Shown: positions 50,749 to 59,619 of the stretch, in pieces
Layout: each line of letters starts with the position of its first letter
Position numbering within the stretch: the stretch's first letter is position 1
Origin: Collinsella sp. AF02-46-1
Lineage (GTDB): Bacteria; Actinomycetota; Coriobacteriia; Coriobacteriales; Coriobacteriaceae
Reading direction: 5' to 3'
NCBI GenBank assembly: GCA_934876235.1
Contig: CAKXKM010000001.1
Location: 1-64,000 of the forward strand
Length of the DNA: 64,000 bases
Notes under the pieces: generated by a model
Told to the model about the DNA's origin: nothing
Databases searched by the model: none
What the model saw: the letters and a program-made list of their open reading frames with translations, nothing else
Made by a program: the position numbers and the translations under genes

Positions 50749-52555
50749 AACCCTCATGGGCAGCATCCGCGACTATATGAAAGTCACCGTTGCCACGCCG
50801 TTGCTCGTGCTTGGCGAGGTGCTCTGCGAGATGCTGATTCCATTTATCACCGCCAACCTGATCGATGCCATCAAAGACGGCGCCACCGTAGCCGAGATGC
50901 TTCCCACCGCGGGCCTTTTAGTGCTCATCGCGCTGACATCGCTTGCTTTTGGCGCCGCGGCCGGCGTCACCTGCAGCCATGCGAGCTGCGGCTTCGCCAA
51001 GAACCTGCGTCACGACCTGTTCTACAAAATCCAGACGTTCAGCTTTGCCAACATCGATGAGTTCTCGAGCTCATCGCTCGTCACGCGCCTGACCACCGAT
51101 ATCAACAACGTGCAGCAGGCCTTTATGATGATCATCCGTATCGCCGTGCGCGCGCCGCTGGTATTGATCTTCGCCTTTACCATGGCGTTTATCATGGGCG
51201 GCAGCGTCGCCATGGTCTACCTGGTCATCATTCCGCTGCTGGGCTTTGGACTGTTCTTTATCATCTTTAAGGTGCGCCCCATCTTCTCGCGCGTGTTCCA
51301 CAAGTACGATGCCCTTAACGAGTCCGTCGAGGAAAACGTCACCGGCATGCGCGTGGTCAAGAGCTATGTGCGCGAAGACTTTGAGAAGGAGAAGTTCGCG
51401 ACCGCCGCGCGCGACGTCCAGATGGACTTCACCCGCGCCGAGAAGCTGCTCGCCTTTAACAACCCCATGATGAACATCTGCGTCAACGGCGCGTTTGTCG
51501 TCATCATCTACCTGGGCTCCAAGCTCATCATCACGAGCCAGGGCACGCTGTTCGACGTGGGCCAGCTCTCCTCGACCTTTACCTATGGTTTCCAGATTCT
51601 CATGAGCCTGATGCAGCTGTCGATGATCTTTGTCATGGTGACCATGGCCGACGAATCGGCGCACCGCATTGCCGAGGTGCTGGCCGCCGAGCCCACGATC
51701 GCCGATCCCGCCGAGCCCGTGCTCGAGGTTGCCGACGGTTCCATCGACTTTGACCACGTGAGCTTTAAGTATTCCAAGCATGCGAAGCGCCAGGCGCTCG
51801 ACGATATCGACCTGCACATTACGAGCGGCGAGACCATCGGCATCATCGGCGGCACCGGCTCGGCCAAGTCCACGCTCGTTAACCTCATCGCCCGCCTGTA
51901 CGACACCACCGAAGGCGCTGTGCGCGTGGGCGGCGTGGACGTGCGCGACTACGACCTGGACGCGCTGCGTCACCAGGTCGCCATGGTGCTGCAGAAAAAC
52001 GTGCTGTTTAGCGGCACCATCGCCGAGAACCTGCGTTGGGGCGACCCGAACGCCACCGACGAGGAAGTCCGCGAGGCGGCGCATCTGGCCTGCGCCGACG
52101 AGTTTGTCGACGGTTTCCCCAAGGGCTACGACACCTGGATCGAACAGGGCGGCTCTAATGTTTCGGGCGGTCAGAAGCAGCGCCTGTGCATTGCACGCGC
52201 CCTGCTGCGTCGCCCCAAGATCTTGATCCTGGACGACTCCACCAGCGCCGTCGACACCAAGACCGACGCCAAGATCCGCGCAGGTTTGGCAAGCTATCTG
52301 CCCAACACGACCAAGCTCATCATCGCTCAGCGCATCAGCTCCGTGCAGGACGCAGACCGCATCATTGTCATGGAGGGCGGCCGTATCGCGCAGATCGGCA
52401 ACCATGACGAGCTGCTTAAGACAAGCGAGATCTACCGCGAGACCTTTACCTCGCAGAACAAGATGTCTGCCGAGGGCGAAGGGGCCGTCGAGGCCAACAC
52501 CGAGGCATCCGCAACGCAAGCTCAGACCCAGGAAGGAGGCGAGGCACATGAGTAA
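50741..52555 (+). CDS. ABC exporter half-transporter A (degenerate ATP site)
   Basis: Six-helix transmembrane domain (residues ~1-310) followed by an ATPase domain. Walker A is GGTGSAKSTLVNL, the signature NVSGGQKQRLCIARALL, and Walker B ILILDDSTSAVDTK. The catalytic Glu after Walker B is Asp, as in the non-hydrolysing half of heterodimeric exporters such as BmrC/LmrC/EfrA. The last ~25 residues are an Ala/Glu/Gln-rich tail. Pairs with the next gene, overlapping it by eight bases. Likely a multidrug or peptide/lipid exporter. Confidence 0.92.
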   Translation: MIKTLMGSIRDYMKVTVATPLLVLGEVLCEMLIPFITANLIDAIKDGATVAEMLPTAGLLVLIALTSLAFGAAAGVTCSHASCGFAKNLRHDLFYKIQTFSFANIDEFSSSSLVTRLTTDINNVQQAFMMIIRIAVRAPLVLIFAFTMAFIMGGSVAMVYLVIIPLLGFGLFFIIFKVRPIFSRVFHKYDALNESVEENVTGMRVVKSYVREDFEKEKFATAARDVQMDFTRAEKLLAFNNPMMNICVNGAFVVIIYLGSKLIITSQGTLFDVGQLSSTFTYGFQILMSLMQLSMIFVMVTMADESAHRIAEVLAAEPTIADPAEPVLEVADGSIDFDHVSFKYSKHAKRQALDDIDLHITSGETIGIIGGTGSAKSTLVNLIARLYDTTEGAVRVGGVDVRDYDLDALRHQVAMVLQKNVLFSGTIAENLRWGDPNATDEEVREAAHLACADEFVDGFPKGYDTWIEQGGSNVSGGQKQRLCIARALLRRPKILILDDSTSAVDTKTDAKIRAGLASYLPNTTKLIIAQRISSVQDADRIIVMEGGRIAQIGNHDELLKTSEIYRETFTSQNKMSAEGEGAVEANTEASATQAQTQEGGEAHE

Positions 52556-54467
52556 GGCAACGACCGCCGAGCGCGCGCTCAACCGCAAGGGCGGCACCAT
52601 GTCGCGCCTCATCAAGACGCTCTTTGGCTTCTATCCTGTGCTTTTGCCCCTCGTCGTCGCCGGCGTGGTGCTCTGCGCCATCATCAACTCCATCGGCGCG
52701 ACCTTCCTGCAGAGCGCCCTGCAAATTATTAGCGAATCGTGGCAGTCGGGCGATTGGGGGGCCGCGCAGCCCAAGATCGCACAGCTCGTGACCACCCTCG
52801 CCTGCATCTACGGCGTCGGTGTCCTGTCCTCGCTCTTCTGGAACCGCGCCATGGCTATCGTCACGCAGGGCTCGCTGGAAAAGCTGCGCGAGATGATGTT
52901 CAACCGCATGCAGGACCTGCCGATCCGCTACTTCGACACGCACCAGCGCGGCGATATCATGAGCCACTACACCAACGACATCGACACGCTGCGTCAGATG
53001 ATCAGCCAGTCGCTGCCCAACCTGCTCATGACGATTATCATCATCGTCACGGTGTTCTTTATCATGCTGTACTACAGCGTGTGGATGTGCCTGGTCATCA
53101 TCGCCGGCGTCGCCTTTATGACCTTTATGACCAAGCTGCTCGGCTCCAACTCCGCGCGCTTCTTCATTGCACAGCAGACCGAGCTCGGCGTGGTCGAGGG
53201 CCATATCGAGGAGGTCATGAACGGCCAGAAGGTCGTCAAGGCGTTCTGCCACGAGTCTGCCGCCGAGGCCGATTTTGACGAGCGCAACGAGAAGCTCTTC
53301 GAGGTCTCCCAGAAGGCCAACATGTACGCCAACATCCTCATGCCCATCCTTATGAACCTGGGCAACCTGCTCTACGTGCTGGTCGCACTGGCGGGCGGCA
53401 TTTTCCTGGCGCTGGGCGTGCCCAACCTGAGCATCTCGGGCATGGCGCTGTCCATCGCCGTCGTGGTGCCGTTCCTCAACATGACCAAGCAGTTCTGCGG
53501 ACAGATCGGCCAGATCTCGCAGCAGATCAACGCCGTGGTCATGGGCCTCGCCGGCGCCGACCGCATCTTTGAGCTCATCGACGAGAAGCCCGAGGCTGAC
53601 GAAGGCTACGTGACGCTCGTCAACGCGCAGGTGAACCCCGAGACTTGGGAGCTCGAGGAGGCTGACCACCACACCGGCATGTGGGCGTGGAAACATCCGC
53701 ACCGCGCAACCGGCGAGATCGAGTACGTGCCGCTGCGCGGCGACCTGGTCATGGACAACGTCGACTTTGGCTACACGCCCGACCACGAGGTGCTGCACGG
53801 CGTGTCCGTGTTTGCCAAGCCGGGCCAGAAGGTCGCGTTTGTCGGCGCCACCGGTGCCGGCAAGACGACCATCACCAACCTCATCAACCGTTTCTATGAC
53901 ATCGCCGACGGCAAGATTCGCTACGACGGCATCAACGTCAACAAAATCCGCAAGGCCGACCTGCGCCGAAGCCTGGGCGTCGTGCTGCAGGACGTGAACC
54001 TGTTCACCGGCACCGTGATGGATAACATCCGCTACGGCAACCTGAGCGCTACCGACGAGGAGTGCATCGCGGCGGCAAAGCTCGCCGGCGCCGACGACTT
54101 TATCACCCGCCTGCCCGACGGCTACGACACCATGCTCACCGGCAACGGCGCCCAGCTGTCGCAGGGCCAGCGCCAGCTGATTTCGATCGCGCGCGCCGCC
54201 GTCGCCGATCCGCCGGCGATGATTCTGGACGAGGCCACGTCGAGCATCGACACCCGCACCGAGGCCATCGTGCAGGCCGGCATGGACAAGCTCATGGAGG
54301 GCCGCACGACGTTTGTCATCGCGCACCGCCTGTCCACCGTGCGCAACTCCGACGCGATCATCTGTCTGGACCACGGTCGCATCATCGAGCGCGGCAACCA
54401 TGATGAGCTGATTGCCAAGCGCGGGTACTACTACCAGCTGTACACGGGTGCGTTTGAGCTGGAGTAG
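52548..54467 (+). CDS. ABC exporter half-transporter B (catalytic ATP site)
   Basis: Second half of the exporter: N-terminal basic extension, six membrane helices, then the ATPase domain. Walker A is VGATGAGKTTITNL, Walker B with catalytic Glu MILDEATSSIDTR and the H-loop VIAHRLSTVR. The signature is altered to LSQGQRQLISIAR, which is the motif usually facing the partner's degenerate site. An insert of ~40 residues before the ATPase (ADHHTGMWAWKHPHRATGE) is typical of this subfamily. ATG at 52548 has GGAAGGAGG upstream, 639 residues. Confidence 0.93.
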   Translation: MSKATTAERALNRKGGTMSRLIKTLFGFYPVLLPLVVAGVVLCAIINSIGATFLQSALQIISESWQSGDWGAAQPKIAQLVTTLACIYGVGVLSSLFWNRAMAIVTQGSLEKLREMMFNRMQDLPIRYFDTHQRGDIMSHYTNDIDTLRQMISQSLPNLLMTIIIIVTVFFIMLYYSVWMCLVIIAGVAFMTFMTKLLGSNSARFFIAQQTELGVVEGHIEEVMNGQKVVKAFCHESAAEADFDERNEKLFEVSQKANMYANILMPILMNLGNLLYVLVALAGGIFLALGVPNLSISGMALSIAVVVPFLNMTKQFCGQIGQISQQINAVVMGLAGADRIFELIDEKPEADEGYVTLVNAQVNPETWELEEADHHTGMWAWKHPHRATGEIEYVPLRGDLVMDNVDFGYTPDHEVLHGVSVFAKPGQKVAFVGATGAGKTTITNLINRFYDIADGKIRYDGINVNKIRKADLRRSLGVVLQDVNLFTGTVMDNIRYGNLSATDEECIAAAKLAGADDFITRLPDGYDTMLTGNGAQLSQGQRQLISIARAAVADPPAMILDEATSSIDTRTEAIVQAGMDKLMEGRTTFVIAHRLSTVRNSDAIICLDHGRIIERGNHDELIAKRGYYYQLYTGAFELE

Positions 54468-54480
54468 GCAGGTTTGTTCC

Positions 54481-54597
54481 ACGGAGGTCTCCCAGGCTGG
54501 CCGGGGTGTAACCTCCGTGCTCAAACATTCTCGCTGCGCTGCGAAACTGCGCGCGGAGGAAATACCCCGCCGCCCTCGGGGCACCCTCCTGCGCGCA
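54481..54597. other. structured intergenic segment downstream of the exporter
   Basis: ACGGAGGT (54481-54488) pairs with ACCTCCGT (54511-54518). A second fold is TGCGCGCGGAGG with CCTCCTGCGCGCA around an inner CCCCG/CGGGG hairpin. No coding frame is supported. Role unknown. Confidence 0.4.
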
Positions 54598-54632
54598 ATT
54601 AGCCCGTCGTTTAGAACGGAATAATAGTTTGT

Positions 54633-54667
54633 GAGGCCCTGGCCAACTGGCCAGGGCCTCGTTTTGT
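54633..54667 (+). terminator. intrinsic terminator of the exporter operon
   Basis: GAGGCCCTGGCC and GGCCAGGGCCTC form a perfect 12-bp stem with loop AACT, followed by GTTTTGTT. Confidence 0.92.
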
Positions 54668-54759
54668 TAGTCTTTTTGGGACGGGGCTTTTTGACTACTT
54701 TGAGGGTGCGCAGGCAGGGCGGCGAAAGTAGCTAAAAAAGCCCCGTCCCAAAAAGACTA
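54668..54759. repeat. family-F long palindrome
   Basis: Perfect 25-bp arms (54668-54692 and 54735-54759), containing TTTTTGGGACGGGGCTTTTT and its inverse, enclose an inner CTACTTT/AAAGTAG stem. A truncated relative, TGGGACGGGGGACTTTTTG, is at about 59331. It ends 16 bases from the LysR stop codon. Confidence 0.82.
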
Positions 54760-54774
54760 CCCGCGCCAAATGAG

Positions 54775-55653
54775 CTAGTTGAGGAGTTGGGCCATGGCGT
54801 TGACGAATTTTTGGACTTGGAGGGTGGGCTCGAGCGGGTAGTGCAAATAGACCGGCACCTCGCGACCGCATAGAAACGGTACGCCCACAAAGGCCGGGTG
54901 CACGCCCGACCACGCTCCGCAGGTGAGCACCGCATCGCCCTTTTCCTCCGCTTCGTTAAAGAGCGCAAAGTCAAAGCTGTCCACGTCGATCACGTCCACG
55001 CCGCCGTCGGCCAACAGGTCGATGCGCAGGCTGTCCATGGCGTCGTTGCCGTGACGAAGCACGCGCAGGCGCATGCCCTCCAGGTCGGCAACCGTGATGC
55101 GCATCTTGCGCGCGAGTCGGCTTGTGCGGGGCACATCAATATAAAACGGCACGGTAACGATGCGGAGCTTTTGGCAGGCGTCACCCCAGCGCGGGGTCGA
55201 AAAACTCGACTGCACTACATCCACCTCGCGCCCCAAGCTGCGCATAACGGATTCGCGCTCGTCATAGAGGTCGTTCACCGGCACAATCTCAAAGCGCAGC
55301 GATGGTTCCAGCTCGTGTACGCCCGTCCACATCGACAGCGTCTGACGCCCCGGGCACATCATCGACACGCCCAGGCGCACGGCGCCGCCATCGCCCGCCG
55401 CGCGTCGGGCGCGACGCAGGGCATCCTCGGACTGGCGCATAATCGAGCGCGCGTCGTCCACCAGAAGCGCCCCCGCCGGCGTCACCTTGACGCCCGAATG
55501 CGAGCGCTCGAACAGCGTGATGCCAAACTCGGCCTCGAATCTTGACACCTGTTTGACGAGTGCCGGGGTCGACACGCGCAGTTTTGCCGCGGCGCGCGAG
55601 AAGCTTCCCAGCTCAGCGGCGGCCGCTATGGCCTCGAGTCGTCGATCGTACAC
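54775..55653 (-). CDS. LysR-family transcriptional regulator
   Basis: N-terminal helix-turn-helix: LEAIAAAAELGSFSRAAAKL, then RVSTPALVKQVSRFEAEFGI and LFERSHSGVKVTPAG. A linker helix and a periplasmic-binding-like co-inducer domain follow (VRLGVSMMCPGRQTLSMW...). 292 residues. Divergent from the SDR-MFS-Gfo/Idh operon, which it most likely controls in response to that pathway's substrate. Confidence 0.92.
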   Translation of the reverse strand: MYDRRLEAIAAAAELGSFSRAAAKLRVSTPALVKQVSRFEAEFGITLFERSHSGVKVTPAGALLVDDARSIMRQSEDALRRARRAAGDGGAVRLGVSMMCPGRQTLSMWTGVHELEPSLRFEIVPVNDLYDERESVMRSLGREVDVVQSSFSTPRWGDACQKLRIVTVPFYIDVPRTSRLARKMRITVADLEGMRLRVLRHGNDAMDSLRIDLLADGGVDVIDVDSFDFALFNEAEEKGDAVLTCGAWSGVHPAFVGVPFLCGREVPVYLHYPLEPTLQVQKFVNAMAQLLN

Positions 55654-55886
55654 GTCAATCTCCCGTTTCCAGACGTATGGACATGCGCTGCCGAAGGGGG
55701 TCGTTTTGGCAGGTCACACACTCAATTAAGAACAAATTGCCTTGCGTGCTGCAAACCATAGGTTTACGCCATTCTAACAAATATGCAATTCACCTGCGCA
55801 AATGCAAAGCATACGATAACCAGCGAAAACCACGTGGGTCGATTAATGGGAGCGACCCACCGGGAGGCACAAGAAGGGAAGTTCCT
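55654..55886. promoter_or_regulatory. divergent control region of the LysR gene and the SDR operon
   Basis: About 230 bases, AT-richer than the genes, separating the two divergent starts, as is usual for LysR-controlled operons. I saw no convincing -35/-10 pair and no clear T-N11-A palindrome. ACAAGAAGGGAA just before 55887 is the ribosome binding site of the SDR gene. Confidence 0.45.
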
Positions 55887-56768
55887 ATGAGCAACTGGCT
55901 TAAGCTCGAGGGCGATGTCTGCGCTGTGACCGGCGCACTCGGCGGCATGGGCGTCGAGATCTGCCGCGAGTTCGCCCGCAACGGCGCCAACGTCGTCCTG
56001 CTCGACCTGGACGAGGAGAAGGTCAAGGCCGCGGCCGCCGACCTCGCCGCCGAGTTTGGCATCCACGCCGAGGGCTACAAGATGAACGCCACCGACGAGG
56101 CCGAGGTTCAGGCCGCTGTCGATGCCACCATCGCCGACTTCGGCCGCGTCGACGTCCTCGTCAACACTGCCGGCATCCTGCGCTTCGCAGCCATGGAAGA
56201 CCTGCCGCTGAGTGACTGGAACGAGGTCCTCAACGTCAACCTCACCGGCTACTTCATCACCTCGCAGCGCTTTGGTCGCGAGATGATCAAGGCTGGCCAT
56301 GGTCGCCTGGTGCACATCTCGACCGTTGCCAGCCACTCCCCCGAGACGTTCTCGGGCGTGTACAGCTCCACCAAGGCGGGCGTCAACATGATGTCGAAGA
56401 TGTTGGCTGCCGAGTGGGGTCCCTACGGCGTGCGTTCCAATTGCGTCGAGCCCTGCTTTGTTAAGACCCCCATGTCGGCGAGCTTTTACGCCGACCCCGA
56501 GGTCGAGAAGAGCCGCAGCCGTCTCATCGCCACGCGCCGCATCGGCGAGGTCAGCGATATCGCCAACGCCGTCATGTTCCTGGCGTCCAAGCGCTCGGAC
56601 TTTACCACCGGCGACGCCATCAAGGTCGATGGCGGCTTCTCCAATATGATGGGCGACCTCACCGCCAAGCCCGGCGGCCGCCGAGCCTTTGCCGACAACT
56701 ACCTCAAGAACAAGGGTGTCGAGCTTTGGTCTGACGAGTCCGGCGTCGCCAAGCCGACCGACCAGTAA
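55887..56768 (+). CDS. short-chain dehydrogenase/reductase (SDR)
   Basis: NAD(P)-dependent oxidoreductase of 293 residues. Cofactor loop VTGALGGMGVEI, acidic residue after strand 2 (LLDLDEEK, favouring NAD), NTAGILRF, the catalytic Ser in ISTVASHS and Tyr-Lys in YSSTKAG. The C-terminus VDGGFSNMMGDL is standard and is followed by a ~25-residue tail. ATG at 55887. With a downstream transporter and Gfo/Idh enzyme it probably oxidises or reduces a polyol, sugar acid or similar compound. Confidence 0.9.
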   Translation: MSNWLKLEGDVCAVTGALGGMGVEICREFARNGANVVLLDLDEEKVKAAAADLAAEFGIHAEGYKMNATDEAEVQAAVDATIADFGRVDVLVNTAGILRFAAMEDLPLSDWNEVLNVNLTGYFITSQRFGREMIKAGHGRLVHISTVASHSPETFSGVYSSTKAGVNMMSKMLAAEWGPYGVRSNCVEPCFVKTPMSASFYADPEVEKSRSRLIATRRIGEVSDIANAVMFLASKRSDFTTGDAIKVDGGFSNMMGDLTAKPGGRRAFADNYLKNKGVELWSDESGVAKPTDQ

Positions 56769-56834
56769 ACCAACCCGACAGGGGGGCTCCGCGGACACGA
56801 CCGTTCCTCCCCCATATCGATTAGAAAGAGTCCA

Positions 56835-58091
56835 ATGGCTTCCACCAACTCCAACAAGGGTCGCGCCGTCGTGCTTTCCGCTGCGTGCGTCACCATGTTC
56901 TTCATCAGCTCCATCGCGCTGTACTCCGTCGTGAGCAAGAACCTGCTCGCCGTCTACCCCGAGTGGTCCAGCGCTCTTACCTGGGCGTTCCCGGTCTTTC
57001 AGACCATCATGGCCGTGACAGGCATCTTCGCCGGCCGCATCTCCGATAAGATCGGCCCGCGCAACGTCGTGATCGCCGCCGCCGTGTGCTACGGCCTGGG
57101 CTGGTTCATGTCTGGCACCGTCACCGAGCCGTGGCAGTTCTACCTGTGGTTCTCGCTCGTCGCCGCCATCGGCAACGGCCTGGGTTACAACCCGGCGCTC
57201 ACCACGGGTCAGAAGTGGTTCATCGACAAGAAGGGCCTCGCCTCCGGCATCACCCTGGCCGCTTCGACCGCCGGCCCCGCCGTGCTGTCCCCGGTGCTCG
57301 CCTCGCTGCTCATCCCGAGCCTGGGCATCTTTGGCGCCCTCAAGGCACTCGGCGTCATCTTCTTTGCGATGATCGCCGCCTCCGCCCTGTTCCTGAAGGC
57401 CCCCGAGGCCGGTTGGCTGCCCGAGGGCTTCGAGGCCCCCAAGGGCGGCGCACACGCCGGCACCTTCGGCGACCTCACCCCGGGCGAGATGGTCAAAACC
57501 CCGCGCTTTTGGGTCCTCATCGTCACCTTCGCCTTTGCTGCCACTGCAGGCACCCTGCTCGTGGGCAAGGTTGCCTCCATCGCCGCCGTCCAGCTCTTCG
57601 CCGACCCCACGTGCGCCGCAGCTGTCGCCCTCGGCGGTGTAGTGGTCTCCGTCAACACCTGCGCCAACCTGGTCGGTCGTCTGTCCTTTGGCCAGATCAT
57701 TGACAAGCTCGGCGCCTACAAGTCGCTGCTCATCAGCCTTGTCGTCACCATCGTCGCGCTCGTCATCATGTCGATGAGCTTTACGCAGAGCATGTTCTTT
57801 GTGGCGCTCGCCCTGCTCGGCTTTAGCTTTGGCGCCCTGCTCGTCATCTACCCGCCGCTCACCGGTGGCGCCTTTGGTACCAGCAACATCGGCGTCAACT
57901 ACGGCATCATGTTCCTGGGCTACGCCGCTTCTACCTGGATCAGCCAGCCCATCACTGCCGTGCTGTATCACGCTGAGGCCGGCAGCGCCGCCTACCAGCA
58001 GTCCTTCTACGGCGCCATCGTGATCGCCGCCATCGCCGTCGTGCTCACCGTCTACATGATGGTCTCCGACAGCAAGAAGAAGTCCGCCTAG
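56835..58091 (+). CDS. MFS transporter, OFA (oxalate/formate antiporter-like) family
   Basis: Twelve-helix permease of 418 residues. The GRISDKIGPRNVVIAAAVCY loop and the segment GLGYNPALTTGQKWFIDKKG, then LASGITLAASTAGPAVLSPV, are typical of the OFA group, which carries small carboxylates. ATG at 56835 with GAAAGAG upstream. Placed between the SDR and the Gfo/Idh genes, it probably imports their substrate. Confidence 0.9.
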   Translation: MASTNSNKGRAVVLSAACVTMFFISSIALYSVVSKNLLAVYPEWSSALTWAFPVFQTIMAVTGIFAGRISDKIGPRNVVIAAAVCYGLGWFMSGTVTEPWQFYLWFSLVAAIGNGLGYNPALTTGQKWFIDKKGLASGITLAASTAGPAVLSPVLASLLIPSLGIFGALKALGVIFFAMIAASALFLKAPEAGWLPEGFEAPKGGAHAGTFGDLTPGEMVKTPRFWVLIVTFAFAATAGTLLVGKVASIAAVQLFADPTCAAAVALGGVVVSVNTCANLVGRLSFGQIIDKLGAYKSLLISLVVTIVALVIMSMSFTQSMFFVALALLGFSFGALLVIYPPLTGGAFGTSNIGVNYGIMFLGYAASTWISQPITAVLYHAEAGSAAYQQSFYGAIVIAAIAVVLTVYMMVSDSKKKSA

Positions 58092-58099
58092 TTTTACCG

Positions 58100-58130
58100 A
58101 TGCGACAAAGGGACAGTCCCTTTGTCGCAT
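58100..58130. repeat. family-D palindrome, perfect copy with covariant base pair
   Basis: ATGCGACAAAGGGAC and GTCCCTTTGTCGCAT flank one central A. Compared with 21955-21985 the fourth position is changed in both arms (T-A to C-G), keeping the palindrome perfect. It is between the MFS and Gfo/Idh genes, nine bases after the MFS stop. Confidence 0.85.
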
Positions 58131-58159
58131 TCCACCGCCACCAGTATTAAGGAGTCGAA

Positions 58160-59200
58160 ATGTCTGAGCTCAACCCCGTCCGCATTGCCGTTATCGGCGC
58201 CGGCGCCATGGGCCGCAACCACATCCGCTTTGTCACCGAGGAGCCCGAGGCCGAGCTCGTCGCCATCGCCGACGCCTTTGAGGGCGCCCGCGCCACGGCC
58301 GAGGCCACCGGCGTGCCGTTCTTCACCGATCCCGCCCAGATGATGGACGAGGTCAAGCCCGAGGCCGTCATTATCGCCACGCCCAACGACCTGCATCTGG
58401 GCGTTGCCCGCGAGGCCATCAAGCGCAACATCGTGCCGCTGGTCGAAAAGCCGATCTCCAACGACCTTGAGGATGCCCAGGCCTTCGCCGCCGAGGCCGA
58501 GACCGCCGGCGTGCCCGTACTCGTGGGTCAGCACCGTCGCCACAACCCGTTTGTGAACAAGGCCAAGGAGATCATCGAGTCCGGCGAGTTGGGCAAGCTC
58601 ACCGTGTCGAGCTTCCACTACATGATCTATAAGAACGATGAGTACTTTGATGTCGAGTGGCGCCGCAAGAAGGGTGCTGGCCCGATCCTGGTCAACCTGG
58701 TGCACGACGTCGACCTGCTCCGCTACCTGTTGGGCGAGCCCGTTGCCGTCCAGGGCATGCAGTCCAGCGCCGCCCGCGGTTTTGAGACCGAGGACTCCGC
58801 CGTGGTCAACGTCCGCTTTGCCGATGGCACGCTCGCGAGCATGACCATCTCCGACGCCACCGCCAGCCCCTGGAACTGGGAAGCAACCGCTCGCGAGGAT
58901 CCGCAGTACCGCCCCTTCGACGCCGACGCCTACTTTATCGGCGGCACCAAGGGCGCCCTGTCGCTGCCTCGCCTGCATCAGTTCTCCTACGACGGCGCCT
59001 CTAACTGGCACAAGCCGCTGCAGATGGAGATCCCGGCCGTCGACCCGGCGCTGCCCCACAAGATGCAGCTCAAGCACTTTGTGAAGGTTGTCCGCCGCGA
59101 GGTCGAGCCCGTCGTGACCCCCGCCGACAACGTCAAGACGCTCACGCTTCTCAACGCCGTCAAGGAGGCCGCCGAGACCGGCCAGCTCGTCGAGCTGTAA
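58160..59200 (+). CDS. Gfo/Idh/MocA-family oxidoreductase
   Basis: NAD(P)-dependent sugar or cyclitol dehydrogenase type. Rossmann loop RIAVIGAGAMGRNHIR, the EKP-type motif PLVEKPISNDLEDA and a C-terminal beta domain. The catalytic-type region is GPILVNLVHDVDLLRYL with His and Asp. 346 residues. ATG at 58160 follows AAGGAG. Last gene of the SDR-MFS-Gfo/Idh operon. Inositol- or rare-sugar-type substrates are plausible but not shown. Confidence 0.9.
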   Translation: MSELNPVRIAVIGAGAMGRNHIRFVTEEPEAELVAIADAFEGARATAEATGVPFFTDPAQMMDEVKPEAVIIATPNDLHLGVAREAIKRNIVPLVEKPISNDLEDAQAFAAEAETAGVPVLVGQHRRHNPFVNKAKEIIESGELGKLTVSSFHYMIYKNDEYFDVEWRRKKGAGPILVNLVHDVDLLRYLLGEPVAVQGMQSSAARGFETEDSAVVNVRFADGTLASMTISDATASPWNWEATAREDPQYRPFDADAYFIGGTKGALSLPRLHQFSYDGASNWHKPLQMEIPAVDPALPHKMQLKHFVKVVRREVEPVVTPADNVKTLTLLNAVKEAAETGQLVEL

Positions 59201-59272
59201 TGTCACAGGGCGGGCCACGGCAAGCGCCCCATGCGAGCCCCTCGGTCTGCCATCAACAAGCCCCTCTTCTTT

Positions 59273-59308
59273 GCCCTGCGAGCAGCCTCCTGCCCGCAGG
59301 GCTTTTTG
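59273..59308 (+). terminator. intrinsic terminator of the Gfo/Idh operon
   Basis: GCCCTGCG and CGCAGGGC form an 8-bp stem with a 14-base loop, followed by TTTTTG. Confidence 0.88.
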
Positions 59309-59369
59309 CCACGTTGCCAATGGTTTTTCTGGGACGGGGGACTTTTTGCACCTTAGCTTGATTCGTTCG

Positions 59370-59527
59370 CCACGGAATGAGCCTATCTACTACGTTTAAC
59401 CGATCACCCTCAACCATACCGAATTTCGCGAAATAAAAACCGCAGGTAGACGGGTTGCGCATTTTCGGAAAACCGGGGGATGGTCGACCCACACGGTTCA
59501 AACGTAGTAGATAGGCCGCTTTCGTGG
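59370..59527. repeat. family-G long inverted repeat
   Basis: GCCTATCTACTACGTTT (59381-59397) is exactly inverted at 59500-59516. Outside it CCACGGAA and TTTCGTGG nearly pair. The ~100-base interior has a small TTTCGCGAAA palindrome. No coding frame is supported. It sits 92 bases before tex. Confidence 0.75.
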
Positions 59528-59619
59528 TTCCACGCCAAAACAGTCTTTTTTGGGCGAAGTGGCGGGTGGTATCCTTGGTGGCCCTGTGCTGCAAACGCAC
59601 CTTTACCGCAAGGAGTTTC

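Noticed and set aside
52446..54584. 712-codon minus-strand frame antisense to the second exporter gene
   Set aside because: Opposite strand of a clear ABC exporter with all motifs. The antisense protein is His/Asp/Val-rich without a domain.
55764..58130. 788-codon minus-strand frame antisense to the SDR and MFS genes
   Set aside because: Spans two unrelated intact genes and the gap between them on the other strand; not a real gene.
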